From positions 1 through 36,965 of the forward strand of contig ONJB01000017.1 of assembly GCA_900318015.1 (NCBI GenBank): DNA of 36,965 bases, written 5' to 3'. Below, one piece after another: positions 6,896 through 16,508 of the stretch. This DNA is from an uncultured Bacteroidales bacterium (GTDB taxonomy: Bacteria > Bacteroidota > Bacteroidia > Bacteroidales > UBA932). The position numbers and the translations under genes were made by a program. Below the pieces are notes generated by a model that saw nothing but the letters and a program-made list of their open reading frames with translations, ran no database searches and was not told where the DNA came from. Position 1 is the stretch's first letter, and each line of letters starts with the position of its first letter.

Positions 6896-7951
6896 ATGAA
6901 CCGGCTTTTTGACTTTATCGTCGCGTTGGGCGATTTGTTCATGCCGCGAGCTTGCCTGGCCTGCGGATGCAGGCTGGGCATGCGCGAGCGGCACCTGTGC
7001 CTCTCGTGCGCTGCGGATGTGCCATACACGCGTTTTTGGCTCGCGCCGCACAACCCGCTCGCGGACCGCTTCAATGCGGTCCTGGAGCGCCATCGGGGGA
7101 CCGAGCCCATGGATTATGCCTACGCGGCTGCGCTCATTTATTACAAGGGAGCATACCGGTCCATCCCGCGCGCCTTGAAGTACCAGGGCGACCTGGCGGC
7201 CGGGCGCCACTACGGCGCCCTCCTGGGCCGCCGCCTCGCCGCCGCTCCGCACTTCGCGGACATCGACCTGGTCATCCCCGTCCCCCTCCACTGGACCCGC
7301 CTCCGCTCCCGCGGCTACAACCAGGCCGAAGTCCTCGCCCGCGCCCTGGTCGACGCCTTCCGCGCCGCCCCCGCCCCTGGTGCCTCCGCCGCGTCCCCTT
7401 CTTCCGTATCCGAGAGATGCCCGGTCGCAGCCGGCCATGACGAAGGAGCCGCCCCCACCACCGTCATTCCGGGCGCCCCTTCGGCCGTCATTCCGGGCTT
7501 GACCCGGAGCCTCCCCGAGGTCCGGACGGACCTCCTCGTCCGAGCCCGCCGCACCCGCACCCAGACCCGCGTCTCCGTGGACCAGAAGGCCCAAAACGTG
7601 GCCTCCGCCTTCCAAGTGCCCGAACGCTTCTCCCTGTGGACGCGGATTATCAGCCGTTTGTCCCACATTTTCTCCTTCCGTTCCCCCAGATGGCCGATCA
7701 AAGTCGGCCATGACGAAGGCGAACCGTCCAAGCAGGATGATACCCGTCATTCCCGGCCTGACCGGGAATCTCCCGCCAAGGTCCTCGCATCGGCCCGCCA
7801 TATCCTCCTCGTGGACGACACGTTCACGACCGGTGCCACGTTGTACGCCTGCTACGCCGCCCTGCGCCCCTTCACCACAGCCCGCATCTCCATCGCCACC
7901 CTCGCCGCCGTCGAGGGCACCCCTTCCTCCACCCCTTCCTCCGGCCCGTGA
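6896..7951 (+). CDS. comF: ComF-family phosphoribosyltransferase expanded by in-frame palindromes
   Basis: 351 residues against about 230 for the family. The N-terminus has two CxxC pairs (CLAC at about 20-23 and CLSC), the zinc finger of ComF. The core motif [23 protein letters not shown] follows (about 125-147), then [12 protein letters not shown]. The PRPP loop is [14 protein letters not shown] (about 303-316). ComF proteins act in natural transformation and DNA uptake. The excess length comes from two insertions, about residues 165-205 and 240-300. Each contains an inverted pair of REP-like palindromes yet keeps the frame open. ATG 6896 is preferred to TTG 6893. Whether the swollen protein still folds is unknown; all recognisable motifs are retained. 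Confidence 0.85.
   Translation: MNRLFDFIVALGDLFMPRACLACGCRLGMRERHLCLSCAADVPYTRFWLAPHNPLADRFNAVLERHRGTEPMDYAYAAALIYYKGAYRSIPRALKYQGDLAAGRHYGALLGRRLAAAPHFADIDLVIPVPLHWTRLRSRGYNQAEVLARALVDAFRAAPAPGASAASPSSVSERCPVAAGHDEGAAPTTVIPGAPSAVIPGLTRSLPEVRTDLLVRARRTRTQTRVSVDQKAQNVASAFQVPERFSLWTRIISRLSHIFSFRSPRWPIKVGHDEGEPSKQDDTRHSRPDRESPAKVLASARHILLVDDTFTTGATLYACYAALRPFTTARISIATLAAVEGTPSSTPSSGP
7413..7442 (+). repeat. REP-like palindrome family 1, copy A (in comF)
   Basis: The foot AGAG is followed by ATGCCCGG (7417-7424), a 6-nt loop, then CCGGCCAT (7431-7438) and GACG. The arms pair with one mismatch. It is translated in comF as [10 protein letters not shown]. It forms an inverted pair with the copies at 7462 and 7486. 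Confidence 0.75.
7462..7474 (-). repeat. REP-like palindrome family 1, partial copy B'
   Basis: CGTC plus ATTCCGGG is one arm only of the family 1 palindrome, 24 nt before the full copy B. It looks like a truncated duplicate. Confidence 0.5.
7486..7514 (-). repeat. REP-like palindrome family 1, copy B (in comF)
   Basis: On the minus strand the foot GGAG precedes GCTCCGGG, the loop TCAAG, then CCCGGAAT and GACG. Six base pairs of the eight-base arms are conserved. It is translated in comF as [10 protein letters not shown], a different frame from copy D. Confidence 0.75.
7686..7715 (+). repeat. REP-like palindrome family 1, copy C (in comF)
   Basis: ATGGCCGA (7690-7697) pairs perfectly with TCGGCCAT (7704-7711) around TCAAAG, and GACG follows. 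The foot is CCAG rather than GGAG. It is translated as [11 protein letters not shown], the same frame as copy A. It forms an inverted pair with copy D, 29 nt away. Confidence 0.78.
7745..7773 (-). repeat. REP-like palindrome family 1, copy D (in comF)
   Basis: On the minus strand GGAG precedes ATTCCCGG, the loop TCAGG, the perfectly complementary CCGGGAAT and GACG. It is base-for-base identical to the copy in the P-type ATPase gene at 9565. In comF it encodes [10 protein letters not shown]. Confidence 0.85.
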
Positions 7952-7957
7952 GGGGCG

Positions 7958-8066
7958 CGAGCACGCGGCGGGGCGCGAATAAGTCACCAAACGTTCCCTC
8001 AGCCGTGCTGGAGCACGCGCGGGGGCACGATAACCCAATAATACGTTCCCTCAGCTGTGCTGTGAC
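7958..8066. repeat. Palindromic repeat family 2, units 2b between comF and the transposase
   Basis: The repeat starts 7 nt after the comF stop. It holds GAGCACGCGG, then the core GTTCCCTCAGCCGTGCTGG with its AGCACG arm (7993-8017), as in unit 2a. A further partial core GTTCCCTCAGCTGTGCTG lies at 8045-8062. It ends about 55 nt before the transposase start. The remaining 8067-8119 shows no other element beyond a weak GAACTTTG resembling a -7 box. Confidence 0.72.
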
Positions 8067-8119
8067 GAACTTTGACAAGAACAATCCCTGCGAGAAGCCG
8101 GGAAAAGAAATAGATTGAA

Positions 8120-9031
8120 ATGGATAAAAGACAGAAAAGAAGAGCCGAGTACAAATCCTGGAAAAAGGGTTATTATCATCTATGTACGGATGGAAAGAAA
8201 GGGACGATCTGCCACGACGAAGCGGAATACGTGTATCTCGTCAACACGATATCCCTGCTGGACCTGCTGTTTCCCGTGAAAGTGCACTTCTACGAGGTGA
8301 TGCGAAGTCATGTCCACCTGCTCCTTTCAGGGCGGGGGGCCGATTGTGTGGCCGTTTTCGATTATGTGAGAAGCCGAATCAACAAGCGGTTGGTGACGGA
8401 TGGACATCCTCCGCTTCCGGCGGATTATGATTTCAAGTTGATTCCTGTCGTGGATGAGGATCAGATGCGGAATAATGCCGTGTATATCGCCCGCAATGCT
8501 TCGGAAGTCCTGAATATCCGCCCGGGCACGTATCTGTTCGGATCCTCTTTGGTTTTCTATTCCGAGGCGTCTCGTCTCTTCGAAACCATCCGGGCGGGGG
8601 ACCTTTCGGCGCGGGCGTTGAGGAATATGTTCAAGACGTGGTCGCCCATCCCTCCCGACCGTCCGATCCATCCGGGTTTGGGGATGGCCTTGCCTCAAGG
8701 TTTTGTCGATTTCGATGTGCTGTACAAATTATTCCCGACGGCGAAGGAATATGAGACGCGTCTTGTGAAAGACTATGAAGCATTCGTCGAAATTGCAGAC
8801 CAGGTGGGGGAAGAGATTGTCTTCTCCGTGGAGGAGGCCAGGGATATTGTCGATATGGAATTGTTGAAGTCGGGGCGGTCGCTCTCTTCGCTTTCTCCCG
8901 ATGAAAAATGCGAACAGGCCGTGCAGTTGAACCGGCGGTTCCGGTTGGATGCGCTGACCTTGTCTCGCGTGCTCTTCATTCCTGCCCGTGTCATTTCCCA
9001 GGCAATCCGCTCCAAACGTTATAACAAGTAA
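8120..9031 (+). CDS. REP-associated (Y1, IS200-like HUH) transposase
   Basis: 303 residues. The catalytic HUH motif is MRSHVHLLLSG with His64-Val65-His66. The candidate nucleophile is Tyr122 in NAVYIARNASEV, the position of the tyrosine in TnpA-REP proteins. YLFGSS follows as in that family. This matches the single-domain Y1 transposases of RAYT type, which nick single-stranded hairpin DNA. The roughly 140-residue C-terminal extension ends in a helix-turn-helix-like region (RLDALTLSRVLFIPARVISQAI). The gene stands alone between arrays of family 2 palindromes and has visibly lower GC than its neighbours. There is no TnpB partner and there are no IS-type terminal inverted repeats. It may be a domesticated element or still mobile. 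Confidence 0.82.
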   Translation: MDKRQKRRAEYKSWKKGYYHLCTDGKKGTICHDEAEYVYLVNTISLLDLLFPVKVHFYEVMRSHVHLLLSGRGADCVAVFDYVRSRINKRLVTDGHPPLPADYDFKLIPVVDEDQMRNNAVYIARNASEVLNIRPGTYLFGSSLVFYSEASRLFETIRAGDLSARALRNMFKTWSPIPPDRPIHPGLGMALPQGFVDFDVLYKLFPTAKEYETRLVKDYEAFVEIADQVGEEIVFSVEEARDIVDMELLKSGRSLSSLSPDEKCEQAVQLNRRFRLDALTLSRVLFIPARVISQAIRSKRYNK

Positions 9032-9040
9032 GGGCGTGTC

Positions 9041-9163
9041 GTGAGCACGCGGCGAATAACAAAAAGGGCCCAAAATGTCATCTCCGCCGTGCTCCAGCAT
9101 GTGGGAGATAACAAAAACGCCAAAAAACGTTATCCGCGCCGTGCTAGGGTCGGTGCGGATAAC
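9041..9163. repeat. Palindromic repeat family 2, units 2c downstream of the transposase
   Basis: The stretch opens with GAGCACGCGGCGAATAA, matching the start of unit 2b. Hairpin one pairs GTCATCTCC (9077-9085) with GGAGATAAC (9104-9112), 8 of 9. Hairpin two pairs GTTATCCGC (9129-9137) perfectly with GCGGATAAC (9155-9163). Both loops begin GCCGTGCT, the family 2 core. Nothing else was recognised in 9032-9221. Confidence 0.7.
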
Positions 9164-9221
9164 GAGGAGAAGCTCGGAGAGGAGGGCGAGGCCCTTCCTC
9201 AGCGTGAAGCGACGGGGGTCC

Positions 9222-11237
<2,016 letters not shown>

Positions 11238-11259
11238 CGTTCAGTTCATTTTCCGAAGG

Positions 11260-11267
11260 CAAAGGTA
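11260..11267 (-). promoter_or_regulatory. P-type ATPase promoter -7 box
   Basis: On the minus strand this is TACCTTTG, matching TAnnTTTG, 22 nt upstream of the ATPase ATG. The palindrome at 11280-11294 lies just upstream. Confidence 0.6.
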
Positions 11268-11279
11268 CGGCGCCCCGCG

Positions 11280-11294
11280 TGCAACCGGGTTGCA
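11280..11294. promoter_or_regulatory. Operator-like palindrome between divergent promoters
   Basis: TGCAACC (11280-11286) and GGTTGCA (11288-11294) are perfect inverted repeats around a single G. The site lies between the -7 boxes of the metal ATPase and the yhhN-like gene. A metal-responsive regulator would be a natural occupant, but none is encoded nearby. Confidence 0.4.
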
Positions 11295-11312
11295 ATATTC
11301 GCGGGGATTGGC

Positions 11313-11320
11313 TAACTTGC
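11313..11320 (+). promoter_or_regulatory. Probable promoter of the yhhN-like gene
   Basis: TAACTTGC is one base off TAnnTTTG. TTG at 11290-11292 lies 20 nt upstream, a fitting -33 position. The ATG follows at 11342. Confidence 0.4.
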
Positions 11321-11341
11321 ACGGCCAAACAAACTGAAACT

Positions 11342-12040
11342 ATGCGAAAAAACACACTCTGGTGCATTCCCTGCGCCTTTTTCCTGGTCGCCGTCGCGCT
11401 TAATCTCCTCGGCTGCATCCAGGGGACGAAACTGGCGGCGATGGTGAAGCCGGCCCTCCTGCCGCTGCTCTCCGCCACGACGCTGGCCTACCTGCTGGGC
11501 CATGGGCACCAGAAGGATACGGCGGGGATCGCCCTCCTGCTGGCGGCACAGCTCTTTGGGTGCACCGGGGATATCCTGCTCATGCCGGACGGCTTCTGGC
11601 TCTTCGTCGGGGGCATCGTGGCGTTCCTCATCGGCCATCTCTGCTACATCACCCTTTTCGGCGGACAATCCTGGCGGGGCCTGACCGGATGGCAGTGGGC
11701 CGTTTCCGTCTTCGCGATGGCCGCCATCGTCTTCGCCCTGGTGAAGGCCATCGGCATCTCCGGGGAGATGTTCTGGCCCATGACGGTCTATGGCTTCGTG
11801 CTGATGCTGCTGATCTTCAGCGCCTTCGCCGGCGTGATCCGGATGCCGCGGGGCCGCCGGGCCACCTGGTGGATCCTCCTCGGCGGCGCCCTCCTCTTCA
11901 CCTTCTCCGATTCCTGCATCGCGATGGGTACGTTCGGGGTGATGACCTTCCCCCTGCGCCACTTCGTGGTCATGGTCACCTATCTGGCCGCTCAGTCCCT
12001 GCTGGCGGTCGGGGGAGTGCGTCTGATACTGGGGAGATAG
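11342..12040 (+). CDS. YhhN/TMEM86-family membrane protein
   Basis: 232 residues with about eight hydrophobic segments, an inner-membrane protein. Family landmarks are KPALLPLL near residue 37, the acidic GDILLMPD (about 79-86), FLIGHLCY (about 99-106), and FSDSCIAM in a late helix (about 189). YhhN relatives include the eukaryotic TMEM86 lysoplasmalogenases, which hydrolyse the vinyl-ether bond of lysoplasmalogens; activity of bacterial members is less certain. The ATG at 11342 starts the first membrane segment and follows a -7 box by 22 nt. Its stop abuts the stop of the convergent dtd gene with no terminator between them. Confidence 0.8.
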   Translation: MRKNTLWCIPCAFFLVAVALNLLGCIQGTKLAAMVKPALLPLLSATTLAYLLGHGHQKDTAGIALLLAAQLFGCTGDILLMPDGFWLFVGGIVAFLIGHLCYITLFGGQSWRGLTGWQWAVSVFAMAAIVFALVKAIGISGEMFWPMTVYGFVLMLLIFSAFAGVIRMPRGRRATWWILLGGALLFTFSDSCIAMGTFGVMTFPLRHFVVMVTYLAAQSLLAVGGVRLILGR

Positions 12041-12493
12041 TTATTCCTTGTTCTTCGTGTCGATGCAGATCGTCACGGGTCCGTCGTTGACCAGGGCGAC
12101 CTGCATGTCGGCGCCGAAGTTGCCGGTCGGGACCGGCTTGCCCAGCGCCTCCGACAGGGCGGCGCAGAAGCGCTCGTACAGGGGAACCGCCACTTCGGGC
12201 CGGGCGGCACGGATGTAGGCGGGCCGGTTGCCCTTCTTCGTGGATGCCAGGAGCGTGAACTGGCTGACGACGAGGACGTCGCCGCCGGCGTCGCGCACAT
12301 CGACATTCATCACCCCGTCCGCATCGTCGAAGATGCGCAGGCCTGCGATCTTCTTTACGAGCCAGTCGATGTCCTCAGCCCCGTCCTCATAGCCGATGCC
12401 CAGGAGCACGAGGAGGCCCGGGCCGATGGCGGCCGTCACCGTGCCGGAAATGGACACGGAGGCCTCCAGGACGCGTTGGATGACGACTCTCAT
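12041..12493 (-). CDS. dtd: D-aminoacyl-tRNA deacylase
   Basis: 150 residues, the standard length. The two active-site signatures are SQFTL (residues 77-81) and the Gly-cisPro motif NDGPVT (136-141). Dtd removes D-amino acids and mischarged glycine from tRNA in the cytoplasm. It is the last gene of a three-gene minus-strand operon; its ATG overlaps the stop of the NUDIX gene by 4 nt (ATGA). Confidence 0.93.
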   Translation of the reverse strand: MRVVIQRVLEASVSISGTVTAAIGPGLLVLLGIGYEDGAEDIDWLVKKIAGLRIFDDADGVMNVDVRDAGGDVLVVSQFTLLASTKKGNRPAYIRAARPEVAVPLYERFCAALSEALGKPVPTGNFGADMQVALVNDGPVTICIDTKNKE

Positions 12494-12876
12494 AGGTGTT
12501 CGGCGAGTTTCGGCAGCAGGCCGTAGTCGGCCGGGAGCCAGTGGACGGAGGCCAGCTCGCCGGCGGAGAGCCAGCGCGCCGCTTCATGTTCATTCAGGTG
12601 CGGCGCCTCCCCGTCCAGCGCGCACAGGAAACAATGCATCGTGAGGTGGAACTCCGGGTAGTCCCATTCGACCGTATCCAGGAGGTCGCCCACGAGGATG
12701 GAGCAGGAGAGTTCTTCGGAGATTTCCCGGCGCAGGGCGTCCTCCCGGCTTTCACCGGGCTCCATTTTCCCGCCGGGGAACTCCCACCAGTCCTTCCAGG
12801 GTCCGTAGCCCCGCTGGGTGGCGAAAACGCGGCCCTCCTTGACGATGAGGGCCGCGACGACTTCGATCCGTTTCAA
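12490..12876 (-). CDS. NUDIX hydrolase (MutT-like)
   Basis: 128 residues. The Nudix box begins at Gly36 (GKMEPGE), continues through Glu42 and ends REISEEL (50-56). The usual Gly after EEL is Ser57. The frame EFPGGK–EPGES and the length are those of MutT or CTP-pyrophosphohydrolase-like enzymes that hydrolyse nucleoside triphosphates, often oxidised ones. The substrate is not determined by sequence. It lies 4 nt after the nitroreductase gene and overlaps dtd, so the three are probably co-transcribed. Confidence 0.88.
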   Translation of the reverse strand: MKRIEVVAALIVKEGRVFATQRGYGPWKDWWEFPGGKMEPGESREDALRREISEELSCSILVGDLLDTVEWDYPEFHLTMHCFLCALDGEAPHLNEHEAARWLSAGELASVHWLPADYGLLPKLAEHL

Positions 12877-12880
12877 GGGA

Positions 12881-13495
12881 TTACAGGTCGATGACCAGGT
12901 CCTCGAGGGGCTTGCGCTGGTCGTGCAGTTCCGTGGGCTTGCCTTCGCCGGCGGCGGGATGGCCGATGGCGAGGAGGCCGTAGATTCCGTGCTCCCGGGT
13001 TTCGGGCAGGACTTCCCGGATCTTGCTCGGGTCGAAATCCCAGATCCACATGTTCGCGAGACCCACGTCCGTCGCGGTGAGCATTAGGTGCGTGAGGACG
13101 ACGGCGGCGTCCGTCTTCGCGGCGTTGATGCCGTCGTACGGGCGCACCCAGGCTTCCTCGTTCCGGCAGCCGACGATGAGGACGACCGGCGCGCCGTAGC
13201 AGGGATGCACCTGGTGCAGCTTGGCCAGGGCTTCCTCGCTCTTGACCACCCAGATGCGGGTGGGCTGCAGGTTCGCGGCCGACGGCGCCATCCGGCCGGC
13301 GTCCAGGATCATCTGCAGCTTGGCGTCGGAGACGGGATGGTGGGTGAAGGCGTGGCAGGAATAGCGGCTTTCCAGGATCTGCATGAAGGCGTCGGAGCCG
13401 TACTTGTATTTCTTGATCTGGTGCTCCATGTCGGAGAACGCGGCACGGCGGGTGATCTTGGAGAGGTCGTTGAGTTTGTTCAGGAGTTTGCTCAT
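12881..13495 (-). CDS. Nitroreductase-family flavoprotein
   Basis: 204 residues. The FMN-binding start ILESRYSCHAF (about 40-50) and AGRMAPSAANLQPTRIWVV (about 66-84) are typical. So are HLMLTATDVGLANMWI (about 135-150) and the GLLAIGHPA tail. The family reduces nitro groups, quinones or other electron acceptors with NAD(P)H. The N-terminus has about 37 residues before the usual start. ATG 13495 was kept because a TATCTTGT -7-like box at 13521-13528 on the minus strand lies 26 nt upstream. A start at the internal Met near residue 38 is possible. It heads the operon with the NUDIX gene and dtd. Confidence 0.85.
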   Translation of the reverse strand: MSKLLNKLNDLSKITRRAAFSDMEHQIKKYKYGSDAFMQILESRYSCHAFTHHPVSDAKLQMILDAGRMAPSAANLQPTRIWVVKSEEALAKLHQVHPCYGAPVVLIVGCRNEEAWVRPYDGINAAKTDAAVVLTHLMLTATDVGLANMWIWDFDPSKIREVLPETREHGIYGLLAIGHPAAGEGKPTELHDQRKPLEDLVIDL

Positions 13496-13553
13496 CGGGT
13501 CATAGTTTTGTGCAACGGGGACAAGATAGTAAAAAAACGCGAAAAAATATTGC

Positions 13554-13561
13554 TATCTTTG
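13554..13561 (+). promoter_or_regulatory. Promoter -7 box of the cytochrome bd operon
   Basis: TATCTTTG matches TAnnTTTG exactly, 17 nt before the DUF4492 ATG. It probably drives DUF4492–cydA–cydB. No clear -33 TTTG is visible. Confidence 0.65.
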
Positions 13562-13578
13562 TGGGAAACGACACGACG

Positions 13579-13860
13579 ATGGCGGCTTTTCTGAGAAAAG
13601 TTTGGCTTTTCTACCGGGATGGCTTCAAGAACCAGACCTGGGGCCGTCCGCTCATCTGGCTGGTCGTCCTGAAATTCTTCATCCTCTTCGCCATCCTCCG
13701 GCTCTTCTTCTTCCGGCCCGTCCTGGGCGGGAAAACCGATGCGGAAAAGAGCGAGACGGTGGGGGAGAACCTGACCCGCAACCACCGACACACCGAAACT
13801 ATTAACCTGACTGAACAACCATGGACACAATCTTCTGGTCCCGGCTCCAGTTTGCCGTGA
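13579..13860 (+). CDS. DUF4492 protein, probable small subunit of cytochrome bd
   Basis: 93 residues. The pattern FYRDGFKNQTWGRPLIWLV, then a single membrane helix ending LRLFFFRPVL and an EKSETVGENLTRN tail, is that of DUF4492, which precedes cydA in Bacteroidota. A CydX-like role in stabilising the bd oxidase is inferred from position and topology. ATG 13579 follows a -7 box. The C-terminus runs 40 nt into cydA in another frame and is longer than usual after LTRN. Either the original stop has been lost or the overlap couples translation. Confidence 0.78.
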   Translation: MAAFLRKVWLFYRDGFKNQTWGRPLIWLVVLKFFILFAILRLFFFRPVLGGKTDAEKSETVGENLTRNHRHTETINLTEQPWTQSSGPGSSLP

Positions 13861-15308
13861 CTGCCGCCTACCACTGGCTCTTCGTCCCCTTGACGTTGGG
13901 CCTGGCGTTCGTCATGGCCATCATGGAAACCCTGTATGTCGTCAAGAAAGACGACTTCTGGAAAAAGACCGCCCAGTTCTGGATCAAGGTCTTTGCCATC
14001 AATTTCGCCGTGGGCATCGCCACCGGCATCATCCTCGAGTTCGAGTTCGGCACGAACTGGAGCAACTACTCCTGGTTCGTGGGCGACATGTTCGGCGCAC
14101 CGCTCGCCATCGAGGGCATCCTGGCCTTCTTCATGGAGGCGACCTTCTTCGCCGTGATGTTCTTCGGCTGGAACAAGGTCTCCAAGCGGTTCCACCTGGC
14201 ATCGACCTGGCTCACCGGCATCGGCGCCACCATCTCCGCGTACTGGATCCTCGTCGCGAACGGGTGGATGCAGAATCCGGTGGGCACGACCTTCAACCCG
14301 GACACCGTCCGCAGCGAGATGGCGTCGGCCCAGGCTTTCTGGGAAGTCGTCTCGAACCCTGTGGCCGTATCCAAGTTCTTCCACAGCGTCACCAGCGGCT
14401 GGGTCACCGGCGGCGTCTTCGTCGTCGCGGTGAGCGGCTGGTACCTGCTGAAGGGCCGCGAGAAGGATTTCGCTCGGAAGAGCATGCTCATCGGCGCGAT
14501 CGTGGGCCTCGTCGGCACCGGCGCCGTGATGCTGTCCGGCGACTCTTCCGGGGTCCATGCGGCCAAGTACCAGCCCATGAAGCTGGCGGCGGCCGAAGGT
14601 CTCCGGGACGGCGGCCCCCGCGCGCCCTTCTCCATCGTCCCGGGCGTCGAAGTTCCCGGCATGCTGTCCATCCTCGCCACCCACGACCTTGACGGCGTGG
14701 TTCCCGGCATCAACGACATCCTGAACGGCTACACGGACAATGAGGGGAAGGTTGTTCCTCCCGTCGCCGAGAAGATGGCGCGCGGCCGCGAGGCGCTGGA
14801 CGCCCTGGCCGTCTATCGGGAGCTCCGCGAAAGCGATCCCGACTCCGCCGCCGTCGCCCGCGCCGTCCTGGACGAGAACGTCGAGTACATGGGCTACGGC
14901 CATCTGGAGAAACCGGAGGACGTGATTCCGCCCGTCCCCGTGGTGTTCTGGGCCTTCCGCCTGATGATCGGCCTGGGGATGCTCATGGCCCTGCTGCTCC
15001 TTCTCGCGCTCTGGTTCGCCTGGAAAGACAAGCTGGAGAAGAAGAACTGGTTCTACATCGCGGCGCTCTGCTGCATCCCGCTCGTGTTCCTCTGCGGGCA
15101 GTGCGGCTGGATCGTCGCCGAGGTGGGCCGCCAGCCCTGGACCATCCAGGGCCTGCTGCCCGTGAACGTCGCCATCTCCAGCCTCAGCGCCGGAGCCGTG
15201 AAGACGACCTTCTTCCTGTTCCTCGCCATCTTCGCGCTCTTCCTCGTGATCGAGATCCGCATCATGCTGGGCGCCATCAAGAAAGGACCGCAAATTACGG
15301 AGGGTTAA
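13821..15308 (+). CDS. cydA: Cytochrome bd ubiquinol oxidase subunit I
   Basis: 495 residues, about nine membrane helices. Haem ligands are visible: His18 (AAYHWLF), His188 (SKFFHSVTSGW) and the Met in FRLMIG (about 382). Conserved Glu98 and Glu106 (EGILAFFMEATFF) correspond to the proton/haem-d glutamates. GWIVAEVGRQPW (about 435) is the family signature. The quinol-binding loop (HAAKYQPMKLAAAE, about 250-263) is present. The enzyme oxidises quinol and reduces O2 with high affinity, consistent with a gut anaerobe meeting traces of oxygen. It overlaps DUF4492 and is followed 3 nt later by cydB. Confidence 0.95.
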   Translation: MDTIFWSRLQFAVTAAYHWLFVPLTLGLAFVMAIMETLYVVKKDDFWKKTAQFWIKVFAINFAVGIATGIILEFEFGTNWSNYSWFVGDMFGAPLAIEGILAFFMEATFFAVMFFGWNKVSKRFHLASTWLTGIGATISAYWILVANGWMQNPVGTTFNPDTVRSEMASAQAFWEVVSNPVAVSKFFHSVTSGWVTGGVFVVAVSGWYLLKGREKDFARKSMLIGAIVGLVGTGAVMLSGDSSGVHAAKYQPMKLAAAEGLRDGGPRAPFSIVPGVEVPGMLSILATHDLDGVVPGINDILNGYTDNEGKVVPPVAEKMARGREALDALAVYRELRESDPDSAAVARAVLDENVEYMGYGHLEKPEDVIPPVPVVFWAFRLMIGLGMLMALLLLLALWFAWKDKLEKKNWFYIAALCCIPLVFLCGQCGWIVAEVGRQPWTIQGLLPVNVAISSLSAGAVKTTFFLFLAIFALFLVIEIRIMLGAIKKGPQITEG

Positions 15309-15311
15309 GCC

Positions 15312-16451
15312 ATGACGTACGAATTCCTGCAGAACTACTGGTGGTTCCTCGTCGCCCTGCTGGGCGGCCTGCTCGTGGCCCTGATGTTCGTCCAGGGCGC
15401 CAATATCCACCTGGTCAACCACCGCCTGGACGATGTCCAGAAGCGGATGGTCCTCAATTCCACAGGCCGGAAGTGGGAACTTACTTTCACCACCCTCGTG
15501 ACCTTCGGCGGGGCGTTCTTCGCCTCTTTCCCGCTGTTCTACAGCACCAGCTTTGGCGGCGCCTACTGGGTGTGGGTGCTCCTTCTGGTGACTTTTGTCT
15601 TCCAGGCTGTCTCTTACGAATTCCAGAACAAGAAGGGCAATCTGCTGGGAGTAAAGGGATTCCGCATCGCCCTGTTCGCGAACGGGGTTCTGGCCCCGTT
15701 CCTCGTGGGCACGGCCGTCGGCACCTTCTTCACGGGCTCCCCGTTCACCGTGGACAAAGCCGCCATCGCAAACCCGGCTTCCCCGGTGATCAGTACCTGG
15801 CAGAGCCCCTGGCACGGCCTGGAGGCCCTCGGACAAGGACATGCCGTCCTGCTGGGCCTCACGGTGGTTTTCCTCGCGGTCATCCTGGGCGCCCTGTACA
15901 TCCTCAACAATGTGGATGACCACGACGTGCGGAGGCAGATGCGCGGTACCCTGAAGATCGTGGCGGTCCCGTTCCTGCTCTTCTTTGTGGCCTGGTTCGT
16001 GATCCTGATGCTGAAGGACGGTTTTTCCGTGGGCACGGACGGCGTCGTGTCGATGGAGCCCTACAAATACCTGCAGAATCTGCTGCACCAATGGTGGCTG
16101 TCCGCCCTGTTCGTCGCCGGCCTTCTGCTCGTCCTGGCAGGACTGTACATCGGCGTGTTCACGAAGCTTCGCCGGGGCTTCTGGTTTGCCTTCCCCGGCA
16201 CGGTCCTCGTGGTGATGACCGTCTTCTTCCTGGCCGGTTTCAATGGGACGGCCTACTATCCTTCCCTGACCGATCTCCAGAGCTCCCTGACCATCCGGAA
16301 CAGTTCCTCCAGCTACTTCACATTGAAGGTGATGTCCTGGGTCTCCCTCCTCATTCCGTTTGTCGTAGCCTATATCGCCTTTGCCTGGCGCGCGATGGAC
16401 CATCGGAAGATTACCCGGGAAGAGATTGAGAAAACAAGGCACAAATACTAG
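15312..16451 (+). CDS. cydB: Cytochrome bd ubiquinol oxidase subunit II
   Basis: 379 residues with eight to nine hydrophobic helices, the normal CydB size. Typical segments are LVALMFVQGAN near residue 25, FRIALFANGVLAPFLVGTAVGTFFTG (about 117-142), and NGTAYYPSL with the SSLTI stretch near 320. It pairs with CydA as the structural second subunit. The gap to cydA is 3 nt. Confidence 0.95.
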   Translation: MTYEFLQNYWWFLVALLGGLLVALMFVQGANIHLVNHRLDDVQKRMVLNSTGRKWELTFTTLVTFGGAFFASFPLFYSTSFGGAYWVWVLLLVTFVFQAVSYEFQNKKGNLLGVKGFRIALFANGVLAPFLVGTAVGTFFTGSPFTVDKAAIANPASPVISTWQSPWHGLEALGQGHAVLLGLTVVFLAVILGALYILNNVDDHDVRRQMRGTLKIVAVPFLLFFVAWFVILMLKDGFSVGTDGVVSMEPYKYLQNLLHQWWLSALFVAGLLLVLAGLYIGVFTKLRRGFWFAFPGTVLVVMTVFFLAGFNGTAYYPSLTDLQSSLTIRNSSSSYFTLKVMSWVSLLIPFVVAYIAFAWRAMDHRKITREEIEKTRHKY

Positions 16452-16469
16452 ATTCCATAAATCTATTGC

Positions 16470-16477
16470 TATATTTG
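16470..16477 (+). promoter_or_regulatory. Promoter -7 box of the second cydB
   Basis: TATATTTG matches TAnnTTTG, 18 nt after the first cydB stop and 32 nt before the second cydB start. It indicates independent transcription of the paralogue. Confidence 0.6.
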
Positions 16478-16508
16478 CACGATAACCGCAAATAACTGAC
16501 ACGAAACG

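Noticed and set aside
8067-9040. Complete IS200/IS605 insertion sequence
   Set aside because: No tnpB partner and no defined left and right ends; the flanking palindromes are dispersed units, fitting a RAYT gene better.
6731-9163. CRISPR array
   Set aside because: Repeats are palindromic, irregularly spaced and flank a transposase; there are no uniform spacers and no cas genes.
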